Positions 37,901 to 49,288 of a stretch of 64,000 bases of DNA are shown here, in pieces. Position 1 is the first letter of the stretch. Every line of letters begins with the position of its first letter. This DNA comes from Primula veris (lineage: Eukaryota; Streptophyta; Magnoliopsida; Ericales; Primulaceae): NCBI GenBank assembly GCA_963682055.1, contig OY821744.1, positions 32,650,967 through 32,714,966 on the forward strand, written 5' to 3'. The notes under the pieces are model-generated. The model saw only the letters and a program-made list of their open reading frames with translations, ran no database searches and was not told where the DNA came from. A program made the translations under genes and the position numbers.

Positions 37901-39422
37901 CCAATAGGAACTTTAGATATAAATACATTATTTCAATAATTATTTTTTAAAAAACAAATCATAATTTATTAAGTTAGAGAAGTAGTATAAAATTTATAAT
38001 TTGTAACTGAAACTTTAAAAACAGTTATTTGAAATAATAACATGTTCATAGTATAGTCACTAATTTTGTCCAAAAGATTTTTCCATTTTTTTTTTGTTGA
38101 CATTTTTATAAAGTCACGAAAAGTTACATGTGGGTCCGTCAGAACAAATGGGATAGAGAAGGAATATTAGGGATGGTACACTGGTTATGCCCAGGACTAT
38201 CATTTTCTTTTCTTTTTTGGAGGGTGGGACTATCATTTTCTTTGTTGATGAAAATAGCTAACTCTATGCACTAAAAGATTAGGCAAGTTTAGCGGCTCTA
38301 GCACAAGAATTAAGTCTGTTGGATCTAGGTAAGGTTAGGCAAGTTTAGATTGTTGGAATTAATTTAACCGGAATTTGTAGATATACGCTATCACAAGAAT
38401 TTTGCACTACGCGTTAAACAAACTACTTCAATTTCTTTTGGGAAAAAGTATAGGCGTATATACCAATGTAATTAAGCCAGGAACTATATCGTGGCTACGA
38501 AGTAATTAATCACTAGAAATTCTAGCCACACCGAAAGAAATGAGAATTAAGCCTTGATCAAGTGTCGGTAATAAATTTATTTCTTGCATGCTTTGCTACA
38601 CATTTCAAAAATGTATGAATTTGAAGTGGCCAAAAATTATCTCTTCTGATTACTTTCCCAGCAGAAGGAAAGTCCGTACCAGTTAACTTACAGTAAACCC
38701 ATCCTTAGAAAGATGATTAAAAAGGAGACACCAAAGAATGAAGTTGCACATGATATTGGGAGAATTATTGATTAATATATATAAAACATATGTAATTTAT
38801 AAAAATCCGAAATTTCAAGTCTTTTTTAATATTTGATACATATAATGTATCATTATATAGCATAAAGGTTAAAAACAAAGATTAAAAATAAATAGCATCA
38901 TGTAGCATATGTACTAATATTTAAAAGTGTTTTAGTGAGTTATTTTAATTAACTACCAATAGTATCTACCTTTTCATCATTTTCCGCCTGATATTCCACA
39001 CAAAGCCAAGCAAAGTTACTTTTGGCTTTTCATACTGAATGACTTCCCAAACGGGTTTAACAGTTAATCCCTTTGTAGGAAGGGACATGCATCATACTTT
39101 CCTTGCGGCAATCATAACTCATAAGGTCTCGAACAACTACTCAAGAAGTTAAAGAAGCTTCCGCCAAGTCATGAATATCTTGAGGCAATCGGAACGTCCT
39201 AAACCCGTTACCCCTCAATAGGTTATTAAGGACCCAATTTTTTCAAGGGGGACTTGAGCTAGTATTTGCTTATAAAAAAGTTATTTCATTCCCTAATTTT
39301 TCTAATTCTAGGACCATTCGGTAAACTGACATAGAGCCAATCAAATTTTGCCCCAAAACGGTTTAGCTGCCAGAGCATAAGAATCTTCCATGAGAGATAC
39401 TTATTACATTTGGCCATGCATC
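37901..39422. other. Intergenic with repeats
   Basis: No gene. The phrase 'actatcattttctttt' is duplicated at about 38200-38240. 38280-38360 and 39350-39420 carry the dispersed 'tttagcggct' block. 38985-39110 matches 49780-49890 in reverse complement (acttttggcttttcatactg against cggtatgaaaagtcaaggct-like sequence). Confidence 0.5.
38765..38985 (+). repeat. ~200-bp dispersed repeat (copy 2), with empty-site evidence
   Basis: Homologous to OMT1 intron 2 (6930-7150) and to 50250-50465. Sequence on both sides matches the reverse complement of 49940-49780, where the unit is absent: 'aaagaatgaagttgcac' and 'gatattccacacaaag' are only ~18 bp apart there but ~230 bp apart here. This supports insertion as a mobile unit. 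Confidence 0.65.
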
Positions 39423-41099
39423 CACATCAGTACCCTTACGATCTTCTTTGCTTTTGAGGTAAAAAACTAACTTTTTGATGTTTATTTCATAAATTTGCAT
39501 TCTTGCAAAACTTCATCTTTCGTATCATCTTCCTCATATCATTTTTTTAAGGCACAAATCCTTTTTAGTACATTAAAACCAAATTAATTCTTTTTTAGTG
39601 CTAGTCCAAAAAACTAATTCATTTTTGATGTAACTTTTATTTCATTCATTTTACTCATTCACTTTGTTAATACAGAAAAAAAATATAATAAAACCGAATT
39701 AAAATGTATATAAATTAAAAAAATAAAAATACGTAAAAAATTATTTAAAATGTAAAAAAAACAAAAAAAAAACGTTCATTCACTTCAAGATTTTAGACTG
39801 AATGGACCAAACAAAATCTCATTCACTTGAAGAAGAAAAACTCATTCACTTCAAAATTTTGAAATGAATGGATAAAAAAAATGTTCATTTACTTCAAGAT
39901 TTTAGAGTGAATAAACCAAACAAAATCTCATTCACTTCAAAATTTTAGAATAAATGGACCAAACAAAATATTATTCACTAAAAAAAAAACTCATTCACTT
40001 CAAGAATTTGAAGCGAATGGATAAAAAAACAATCATTCTCTTCAAGATTTTAGACTGAATCGACCAAACAAAATCTCATTTACTTCAAAAATAAAATAAA
40101 ATAAAGTTCATTCACTTCAAAAATTTGAAGTGAATGGATAAAAAAACGCTTATTCACTTCAAAAAAAAAAACATAAAAAAAATAGTTCACTCACTTCAAA
40201 AATTTGAGATGAACAAATAAAAAAAACGTTCATTCACTTCAAGATTTTAGAGTGAATGGATCAAGTAAAATCTCATTCACTTCAAAAAAAGAGTTCATTC
40301 ACTTCAAAAATTTGAAATGAATGGATAAAAAAATAATATTTATTCATTTCAAGATTTTAGAGTGAATGGACAAAACAAAATCTGATTCACTTCAAAAAAG
40401 CATAAAAAAGAAAACTCATTCTCTTCAAAAATATGAAGTGAATAGATAAAAAAACGTTTATTCACTTCAAAATAACAAATAAAAAATCTATTCACTTTAA
40501 TATTTTGAAGTGAATGTACCCCAAAAAAACTTGCACTTCAAGTTTTTAAAATAAATGGACAAAAAATAACTCATTCAATTCAGTATTTTGAATTAAATGT
40601 ACCAAACAAAAGCTCATGTATTTCAAAAAATCAAACAAAAGATCATTCACATCAATATTATCGAGTAATCAAAAGTTTATTCACTTCAAAATAAAAAACA
40701 AAAACTCATTTACTTCGGGTTTTTTTTTAAGTGAATGTATCAAACAAAATGCATTTAATTCAAAGTTTTCAAGTGAATGGGAGAAAAATGCACCAAAAGA
40801 AAATTACTTTTTGAAAATATGAATTTTTGAAAATTACTTTTGAAAAGATAAACTAAAGGTAATTTACTTTTTTTGTAATATATTATCTTTATCCTCTACA
40901 ATTTACTAATATTAATTTTGTACTAGACATTCTATAAGAGATAATATAATATGTAAAAGAAAAGACGAACCATTAAACAAGTATTACTTTATTCTAATAG
41001 GTGAAAAGTTGTTTCCATATATTTGAGATAAAGTGAAATGATATAGTAAACAAGTCAAATTATAAGGTGAACATAAGGATACTGATGTGAAGCATATTT
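39423..41099. mobile_element. TIR element filled with palindromic repeat units
   Basis: Starts CACATCAGTACCCTTACG and ends with the near-complement (cataaggatactgatgtg). The interior, 39770-40800, is an array of ~55-65-bp units built around 'attcacttcaaaattt' and 'gaagtgaatgga', so each unit is itself close to a palindrome. No transposase frame and no clear target duplication. It interrupts a dispersed-repeat block. Confidence 0.65.
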
Positions 41100-42167
41100 A
41101 GTGAACGAATGTTAAGTTTAAGGAGAATAGGTCATTTTGCATTCACAATGCACTTGCATTCATTAGTTAGATAAAAAAAATACTGCTATATGTATAAATG
41201 TAATATAAATGTATATTATTAATATGATGATTTTGTTTTTCGTAAGTCATTCTATAAATAAAGACGATAAAATATTAGTTATTAATTAACATGAATAAAT
41301 TTCATTCACATTTATCATAAATATCGTTTCATTAATTAATAAATTAATTGTATATAAGATTTTTTTTTAAACCCACTGAAATGTATGTTTTGTATCACTA
41401 TAGTAGAGAGAGGGGGAAAAAAGAGTGTTAAGTTGGACTTTTTAAATTAAACTTTTACTCATTTAAATTTATGCTCTTTATTACTATAACATGGATATTT
41501 TAATTTATATGAGAGAGAAAGAAATGAGAGAGTGTTAACTTATATTTTTTAAATTGCACTTTTATCCATTTAAACTCTACCCGTCCCAACCCGAATAAAA
41601 TTGACTTTTACCCGACACACGACGGATCGGATCGAGTCGGGTCGGCTGGTGTTGAAACCGGCAAAATTGGCATCGCTAACCACTCGGATTATATGTCCGG
41701 GGTGCACACTCGACCCCCTTAAACAATAAGAATCTAGTAACTATTTATGAGCTACTAATTATGGATATCATAACCGTTATACAATATAGGATCCATTTGG
41801 GATCAAGTTTTTTTATGTGATTTTTTTATCTTAAAAATTCATGTGTGTTTGAATTACAAGATTTTTTTGCTAAAGAAAATCTAGATTTTTTATCAAAATA
41901 ATCGAAAAATCAATAATCCCTGTGTTGGGTGGATTTTTTTGGCTTTTCACCACTTGTTTAGGGAGTTTAATGAATTACGAGTGGACGGACCAAATACCCT
42001 TCAGTTTTTAATCAAATTTCTCATGTAACAAAACCTCCACACAAAAGACCACAGATTCAGTTCAAAATCAATTTGTGATCTTTTTCCTAGATCAATGTTG
42101 CTTAATATATAATGTTATATCCCAAGGTAAATGTTAATAATAATTTCCTTGTTTAACATCTATTAAG
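41100..42167. other. Intergenic with short repeats
   Basis: No gene. 41410-41580 has two ~120-bp related halves (gagtgttaa...ttttaaatt). 41780-41950 looks like a MITE sharing 'aaaatctagattttttatc' style termini with 52.5 kb. The start of the first 25-bp direct repeat flanking the OMT fragment is at 42138. Confidence 0.45.
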
Positions 42168-42365
42168 GATGGTGTCTCTCTAGCTTCCTTCTAATTACTA
42201 TTGCTTCAAGACAAAGTGGTTGTCAATGCCGGGTTAATTGTTTGTTCTTGTCTTTCTTTTTCATGTTTTAAACTGATACTTTGTCAATAAACTTGAGAAA
42301 CTTGTTTAAAATTTGAGAAAAGTGTCCCAGAAAACCTAAAATATGGAATAGTAGTATACTAGTTA
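42168..42365 (+). pseudogene. OMT exon-1 end plus intron-1 fragment
   Basis: 42168-42232 matches the last ~21 codons of OMT exon 1 (DGVSLASF, then [13 protein letters not shown]), with a stop where one Leu codon would be. 42233-42365 then matches the start of intron 1 of OMT4 and OMT3 (cttgtctttctttttcatg). The fragment sits between two perfect 25-bp direct repeats (42138-42162 and 42366-42390). It is closest to the OMT3/OMT4 subgroup and is not functional. Confidence 0.85.
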
Positions 42366-42390
42366 TAATAATTTCCTTGTTTAACATCTA

Positions 42391-43335
42391 AATCTTCTAC
42401 AAACAATATCTATTGTTTAACATCTTGTTCCTTGTTCCTTGCATCTCTGATGGTAATGAAACTCGATAGAAGAACTAAGTATTTTTTTTTAGTAAGGAAA
42501 ATAAATTCATAAAATAGGATGAACTTTTCTTCTACACCATTCACACCTCAGAAAAATCCATGAAAACTACCATTAATGGCATACGAAAAACTTGGTGTTG
42601 TTACACACTTCTTCACTGGAGCGATATAGTCATATAGCTAGGTAGTCAGGAAAAGCATCCGGTTAGTAAGATCCAAATAAATCTCCATCTAACCAAGTCT
42701 GTATCTTTTATTAGATCGAGGTTAACGGCAAGCTCTTTCGAGCCCCATGGCGGTGGTTTTTCGATTTCTAATTTACGGCCATCTTGACAACTATTATTTC
42801 AACAACAACAAAAACATACAACCGAAAAAGTATTTAGGTATACATGCAAATACAATATCTAAATGTAATTATGCATGTAGGATAAATATTTTTATACAAT
42901 TTACTTGGAAGAAACGTTGGGTTTTACGAAAAATATAAGAGTTTTTTGTTAAAAGAAGATGTTCAACTACAAAAAATTCACCTAAATCATTCTTTATTAT
43001 TTAAGTGCACTGTATATCTTATAAAAAAATGAAATAATGTTGAACTTAAATCTTTCTCCTACAAACCAAAAAATGAAATAAGGTCCACACCTAACTTGGC
43101 ATAATTAAACTCAAGTTATCTTTATTTCTAATTTTATCCACCAACGGCAATTCTAAAATTAGCCCCTATCTATTGCTCTATTATCTAACCCGGTATGGCT
43201 CGTAAATGTCTCTCTTTTCTGGTTGACATAACCTTATCTAACCCGATAAGGTTATGTCAACCAATATCTACTTTGGGAAAATGCTTATTTCCCATTAAAT
43301 GACATCAAGTTAGGTTCGTATTGTGGTATAATAGG
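42391..43335 (+). repeat. Large inverted duplication, left arm
   Basis: Matches 46825-47945 in reverse complement with insertions. Shared landmarks are 'aaatcttctacaaa', 'catgaaaactaccattaa', 'ttattagatcgag', 'cttgacaactattatt', and 'atgcttatttcccattaaat' at the inner end. The interior (43336-46824) holds a CACTA MITE and a hAT element. No coding sequence was recognised in either arm. Confidence 0.8.
43221..43262. other. Perfect 18-bp-stem hairpin
   Basis: ggttgacataaccttatc (43221-43238), a 6-base loop, then its exact reverse complement (43245-43262). The matching part of the right arm (46.9 kb) has only one side of the stem, so the hairpin arose or was lost after the duplication. Confidence 0.9.
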
Positions 43336-43853
43336 CCTTTATTATGTTTAATTAACCACCTGAGCTATTAAGTTTTGCAATTAGAACCCATAAGCTTTGG
43401 AAATGCAACAGTTTGGACATGAAAACAGTTTCAAAAAATTACATTTGAACCAAAAATTGTTTCGTTCAACAACTTAAGTGCTCGAGTCCCGGCAATGTCT
43501 TTAAAATAGTCTAGCTTTACATAGTAAAGTATACAAATAAATTTGATAGATTTAGTAAATCAAATAGAGATAGGTTTATTATTAGAGCTCGGCGATTGAG
43601 CCCGATCTTTTGTGAGTAACTAATCATACGGTTTTGTGAGTAACTTGTTGGGAGAAGGCTTTTGCCTCATATTTTAATTTATGGGTCATTTTAATCATCG
43701 GAAAAAAATATGTGTTCTTCTACCATCCATTTTCCTGTGTTGGTGTAACTATGAAAAGGACCACCAAATAAAAGATTGGGTAATTTTTAGCGGCTTAAAC
43801 TGGAATCTATAAAGAGGGATAGTTACTGATTATTACATTTGATCATACTATGC
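43336..43853. other. Intergenic, dispersed block
   Basis: No gene. 43740-43850 matches 26216-26335 (tgaaaaggacca, 'tagcggct', 'attattacattt'). Confidence 0.5.
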
Positions 43854-44075
43854 CACTACACCAAAATACATAAATAGCGACGGAATTAGTAACGGTATTT
43901 TTTGTTACGAGCTTATTAGCGACAGTTTTTGTGATGGCTTTGTGACAGTTTTGTTAATTTACGACAGGTTTGTGACAGTTTTTAAATTAATGACAGGTTT
44001 GTGACAGTTTTTAAATTAATGACAGGTTTGTGACAGTTTTTAACTCTTACTAAATCAAATATTATTTTGTAAAAG
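43854..44075. mobile_element. CACTA-type MITE with internal tandem repeats
   Basis: Begins CACTACACCAAAATACAT. The far end (actaaatcaaatattatttt) matches the reverse complement of the start of the 9.5-kb element but has lost the exact GTAGTG terminus. Inside are three copies of a 29-bp unit (atgacaggtttgtgacag). Confidence 0.75.
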
Positions 44076-44617
44076 AAACAACGATGAATACCATACTTAC
44101 CCATAAATGCATGTTGATATTGATAACCAGTAGCAAATCGTATTAATGCTAATTACTAGTTTGTTACTTGCCAAACACGTTTCCATTTTATTCTGGGGTC
44201 TAAGACACGAGTATTAATTAAAACATTAGGCCAGCGGCGCAAGCCAAAAGACTAATCTAATTCGATTAACATTATGTGGGGATAATTATTAAAAAAAACA
44301 TTATCCGGGGATAACTCTATTTCGTTTTTCAAAAATAAAAAATATTCCTCCTCCATTTGAATTTACGTGCGTTTTGAAATATATTATTTTTTAACTAAAT
44401 TGTCTTGACAAATTTTTTGAAATTTGTCATTTTAGCAATTTATGTACATACGATTGTTTTTCATTTTAGCAATTTATGTACATACGATTGTTTTTCATTT
44501 CAAAATGCACATTTTTCGATTATGAGCAATTAAATTTGAACGGATTGACTAATAAATATCAAAGATAGGTACTTAGATACATTAAGTATAACGGTTATGA
44601 TCCATAACTAGCTGTAC
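44076..44617. repeat. Dispersed repeat block with a 33-bp tandem pair
   Basis: 44100-44340 matches 26440-26600. 44428-44496 has two copies of a 33-bp unit (tcattttagcaatttatgta). 44590-44610 is the reversed 'ggttatgatccataac' phrase. No gene. Confidence 0.6.
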
Positions 44618-44791
44618 TAGGGGTGGGCAAAAAATCCATAAATCCGTCCCGTAACCCAACCCGCATGGATTGGGGCGGGTTGGGATGGGTTGAATGTCCA
44701 AAAAAAATCAATCCGCTATATATTTTGCGGGTTGGGTTAGGGTTGAGGTTCATAAACCACGGGTTAATCCGTCCCAATCTGTTTCAACCCG

Positions 44792-44827
<36 letters not shown>

Positions 44828-45211
44828 TGCGTGTATTTTAAGATAGCAACATTTAATTATTGTTATATTTTAGTTTTATTACTTGTTCGTGAATGTTCTA
44901 AACGTACTTTAATTGAGTTTAATTTATATTTCTGTTTGAAATATTCAATTTATTTTAAAATTTGGGTTGATTATGCAAACTATGAAAAATAAAGGACCAA
45001 AATAAAAATTTAAGAATCAATCTAAACCCAACCCGTAATTTATTTTGTGGGTTGGATTGGGGTTTTAATTGTAACGGGTTGAATTGTGTTGGGTTACGTT
45101 GGGTTGAGATTTAAATTTTATCAATCCGCTCCAATCCGCCCCGTAATTTATTTTACGGGTTAAGTTAGGATTGAAACAAATTCGTCTAAATCCGGCCCGT
45201 GCTCACCCCTA
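44618..45211. mobile_element. hAT-type non-autonomous element
   Basis: 594 bp beginning TAGGGGTGGGCA and ending TGCTCACCCCTA. The flanking 8-bp repeats agctgtac (44610-44617) and agctgtaa (45212-45219) match at seven of eight positions; 8 bp is the hAT duplication size. Subterminal DNA is rich in 'aacccaacccg'/'gggttgggtt'. No transposase. Confidence 0.85.
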
Positions 45212-46824
45212 AGCTGTAAGTAGGTCATCCTCACTATACTAAATGTGTAGGTAGCTTGAAGAACTTTGGACAAGGTCGTCAGAGATTCCCTAAAGTGCAT
45301 ACACAAACGTCAAGAATACACACAATTATTCGCAAGCAATCGCCAAAAGATAAATTAAAAGAGCCATAAACTTCTTTATCTATTTATTGAATAGTGAAAT
45401 ATGAGTTATAGTCCAAGTCTCATACAATCCTTAACAGGTCATTTCGCAATTAGGCAAATATTTGAGGACACTAATTGCGATTAGTAAATAACTTAAATTA
45501 AAATAGTTTTAACATTAAATAAATGAAAGCATAAATAATAAAAAAGACAACAATTTCCGAGTCGTATCCTATCCATCACATATGACGCCGTATAATTTTT
45601 CCTGATTTAAAGTATGTATGGAGAATTTTATAATAATTAGTTGTAAAAAAACTTACAGCTTCATGTAGTATCAACAAAGCATCGCGAATCATCATTTAAA
45701 AAAAGAGGGAGAGTTTCGTATCGCATCATATTTGATCAATTAAAGAAATGAGATAAAGTAAAAGAAATAATCACTATGCATCATAAAAAGTTACTGGAGG
45801 GATTGTTAAATTTGGTCACGGTGAAGCGGATGATGGAGGTGGGATTTGAGGATTGAAAGTGATTGGACTATAGGTTATGAACTGCGACGTGGACTGGAAG
45901 GGAGGCGGAGGGGTTGAAGGTTGGACGGCGGAGAGAGGCTGCACTACTGCTAAGTGCTAAGTACACATGAGTTATTGGTTAAAGCAAGTATCTTGGTAAA
46001 TAAATAAATAAAATAACTTGGAGATTTTTAGTCATGAGTTCCAATTTAAGTGTACCAATTGGATATTACTTTTGCCATTTACCACTAAAATGTAATTAGT
46101 TTTCAATAGTGTATATTTTTCTCCTACAAATATCATTTTTGTGGTATCATAATTTTTTGTACACTCTTTAGTGGTCTTAATATACAGTAAAAGTTATAGA
46201 ATTGATCACTTAGAAGGTTATAATATATGAAGTGGCGAAGACAGAATCAGAATATGAGGTGTTGGATTTTAAAAATTCAATATGAGGGTTAAATCGTTTT
46301 TTTTTTCGTCAAAAAAAAAATTACACCGTAAAATAAATGTTTTTTTAAAATATGGGGTTGTACCCACTCCGGCCCCACCTAACACCTCACATGAATACAT
46401 GTACTCATAGCTTTTAAGCTACTAGATTGATACAAGCAAAAAATAGTTACAAAGTAGGTTTTTATGATATGCTACTTTGTAATATATTTTGTACTACTCG
46501 GGTATGGTATATATAACAAACGTTAGATCTTTCTTTTTTTAAATTAGCATCAACAATATATTAAAAAAAATTGAGGTGATTTTTTTTGCGATTTAGATGT
46601 ATTGGAAGCACGAAGAAAAAAATGCTAAGTTTATATTTTTTATGATGAGTAGGGTACGAATTTGCAAAATACTCGGACATAGAATGGTATTTCGGTATAA
46701 TATCTTATCTTTGCGAGATTCTCTAAAATCGCTAGTTCAGCATAATATACTAATTCAGGACATTCATATTGGATGGTACAAAAGGAAAATAGCAGAATAA
46801 TTAGGTTACTGATCAAGCATATAA
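45212..46824. other. Intergenic, no gene seen
   Basis: AT-rich DNA with a short GC-richer patch at 45820-45950. Open frames of ~65 codons near 46600-46840 overlap on both strands and show no domain. Confidence 0.5.
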
Positions 46825-47945
46825 AGCCGTAATTTACCACAATACGAACCTAATTCTTGATGTCATTTAATGGGAAATAAGCATTTCCCAAAGTAGATAA
46901 TAATTGACAACTTGACATAACCTTACATCTTACTAGCAATAGCTAGGGGGCTAAATGTAGAATTACGGCTGGTGGATAAAATTACTAAAATTAATTAAAG
47001 ATAACTCGTCTCTTTGTCAAGTTAGGTCTGTAGACCTTATTAATTAAAGACCACACTAACAACTTCCTTGGTTTATAGGAGTAAGATTTAGGTTCAACAT
47101 TATTTAAAATTTTTTCCTTATAAGATACAGTGCACTTAGGTCGATTTTTTGGAGTTGAATAATTTTAATTTTTTTCCGAATGAAGAACTCAAATTTTTCT
47201 TAAAAGGCCACCAACATTTTTCTTCTAAGTTGACTTGTATTTAAAATTTATCCTACATACGTACATAATTAAATTTAAATTTTTTATTTGTATCGCTGAA
47301 TACTTTCTTCGGTTGTATACGCCTTTTTTTCTCTTCAAATAATAGTTGTCAAGATGCGTAACAACCCTATATGTAAAACTCACTCTATAATAGTTGTCAA
47401 GATGCGTAACAACCCTATATGTAGAACTCACTCTATAAACCGGTTATATAAGAAAGAGTGTCTCTATATATAGTTATATACAATACAAATGTGACTTACG
47501 CTACCGATGTAGGATAATATAGTTTACACTACATCATCTTCGGATCGTTACAACATGACTAGATGACCGTAGATTAGAATTTGGAAAATCACCGGTATGG
47601 GACCCCGAAACAGCTTGGCGTTAAACTCGATCTAATAAAACGTACCACTTGGTTAGATGGGGAATTGTTTGGATCTTACTAACGGGATGGTTTTCCTGAC
47701 TACCTGGCTACATCGCCAAGTTTTTTCGTATGCCGTTAATGGTAGTTTTCATGGATTTTATGAGATGTGGCTGGTGTAATAGAAAAGCCCATCTTATTTT
47801 ATGAATTTCTTCTCCTTACAAAAATAAAATAAAATTAGTTCTTCTATCCAGTTTCATTACCATGCATCAGAGATGCACGGAACAAGATGTTAAACAATAG
47901 ATATTATTTGTAGAAGATTTAGATGGTACGCATCCCAACTAGACC
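46825..47945 (-). repeat. Large inverted duplication, right arm
   Basis: Reverse complement of 42391-43335. It is longer because it contains a 52-bp direct duplication (two copies of 'agttgtcaagatgcgtaaca' at ~47343 and ~47391) and the promoter-like segment at 47474-47515. Confidence 0.8.
47474..47515 (-). promoter_or_regulatory. snRNA-type USE plus TATA, diverged copy
   Basis: On the minus strand, ATCCTACATCGG is followed by 24 bases and then TATATAA. It is the same module as 48513-48554 with one change in the USE core. No known small RNA follows it. It may be an LTR promoter of a small retroelement. Confidence 0.45.
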
Positions 47946-48338
47946 GTTTTGATAGTTATGAAACTGCATAGCCATATTTGAATACTAACAATTTGCCTAA
48001 TCCAACTATATGATTTCGTCAAATCAACATAGAACAACTAACTTCCGTTAATTTAACGAAAGTTTAGTCATATGTCAAAACGTGTATGTTTTTTAGGAAT
48101 AATACTGTCATTTCTCATATTAAATAAAGTGAGCCATCAGATTTGATCTAAAGATCGAAAATAAGGGGAATCTAGGTCGTTAAATTTTGATCCAAAGGGT
48201 AAAACTTAATTTAAAAAAAAAAAATTATACACATAATTAAATACATACACATATAGATATATAGATACAAAAGGTGCCCAAATTGATGTCCATATATTAT
48301 CTCCCCATACATATATATATATATATATATATACATAC

Positions 48339-48376
<38 letters not shown>

Positions 48377-48474
48377 TATTTTTTTGGCAGGGGGGAAATT
48401 GGATGGCAGAATCGAAGGTGTCGGCGACGGTGACGGAGAGATCGGTGGGGGAGAGGTAACGAGGGTGGTGAAAG
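47946..48474. other. Intergenic with (TA)n
   Basis: 48262-48300 looks like one end of the (TA)n hairpin MITE family (ttgatgtccatatatt). (TA)n tracts lie at ~48308-48375. No gene. Confidence 0.5.
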
Positions 48475-48512
48475 ATGTAATGATCCTAAGGTGATGTAAT
48501 GTAAACTGCATT

Positions 48513-48554
48513 ATCCCACATCGGTAGTTTAAGCTGCATTTGTGTTGTATATAA
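48513..48554 (+). promoter_or_regulatory. snRNA-type USE plus TATA at Pol III spacing
   Basis: ATCCCACATCGG (48513-48524) fits the plant upstream sequence element RTCCCACATCG. TATATAA follows at 48548-48554, with 24 bases between the 11-base USE core and the TATA box. In plants a gap of about 24 goes with Pol III U6/U3-type genes and one about 10 bp longer with Pol II snRNA genes. The downstream sequence is not U6, U3 or 7SL by eye. The surrounding segment (starting tgtaatgatcc at ~48475 and ending near gttaca at 48617) could instead be a TRIM/SMART LTR, which often carry this motif. Confidence 0.5.
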
Positions 48555-48674
48555 CTTTATAGGTATCATCACTTACTTAACCGGTTTTCTAAGATGGGTT
48601 CTAGCTATTGAGTTGTTACAGAGAATTGTTACAACAGAGCACAACATCGGCTTACATAGATATATATATATATA

Positions 48675-49288
48675 GAAAGATATATGAACATCACCAAACT
48701 TGACATCAAAATTTTGACCATTTGGTTTTAACGACTCAGACCAAATCTTATCTAATAAACTTAATATAAAAAAAATTGGAAAAATGAAAAACAAGAACAG
48801 AACACCTGTCTATTCTCAAATGCAAGTATTTCTTCTCTTTTTGAACTTTTCAAAAACTCGTCAGTAAAGCTATATGCAGAAGTGGATTCAATATTAAAGA
48901 AGTAACCTTTTGGGAAAACCATCTACCATTTTTATTAGATCAATTATAATCTGTTCACAATCCAAACAATACCTAAAAGATGATTTATTAGATTTTCCAG
49001 CCCGAATTTGTTCTGAACAAGGTCAATGTTTTCACCAATATATTCATCACTGATGATGAATCAACCCAGTATTGAAATAAAAAGTGATGTGGGATATTTG
49101 GGCTTTACGGATAATTACCGAAGAAGAAATACAAAGTAAAAAAGGTACAAGTGAAGAATTAGAGATAATATGACAGTAAATGTTTTTTTTTCTTGTGTGA
49201 GTTTTAATATTTGATCGGAGCTGTTAAAACTGAATGTCAAGATTTTGATGTCAAGTTGGGTGTTTTTGTTGATGTTCATATATCTTGC
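48675..49288. mobile_element. Hairpin MITE in (TA)n, second copy
   Basis: Inverted ends of about 80 bp (gaaagatatatgaacatcac and gatgttcatatatcttgc; 'cttgacatcaaaattttgac' against 'tcaagattttgatgtcaag'), with (TA)n outside both ends. Related to 16778-17123 by ends and by the (TA)n location. Confidence 0.65.

Noticed and set aside
39770..40800. CRISPR-like regularly spaced array
   Set aside because: Plant nuclear context, units vary in length and sequence, no unique spacers, and the units are palindromic inside a TIR element.
48555..48700. U6 or U3 snRNA gene after the USE-TATA module
   Set aside because: The downstream bases do not resemble the conserved U6, U3 or 7SL starts.
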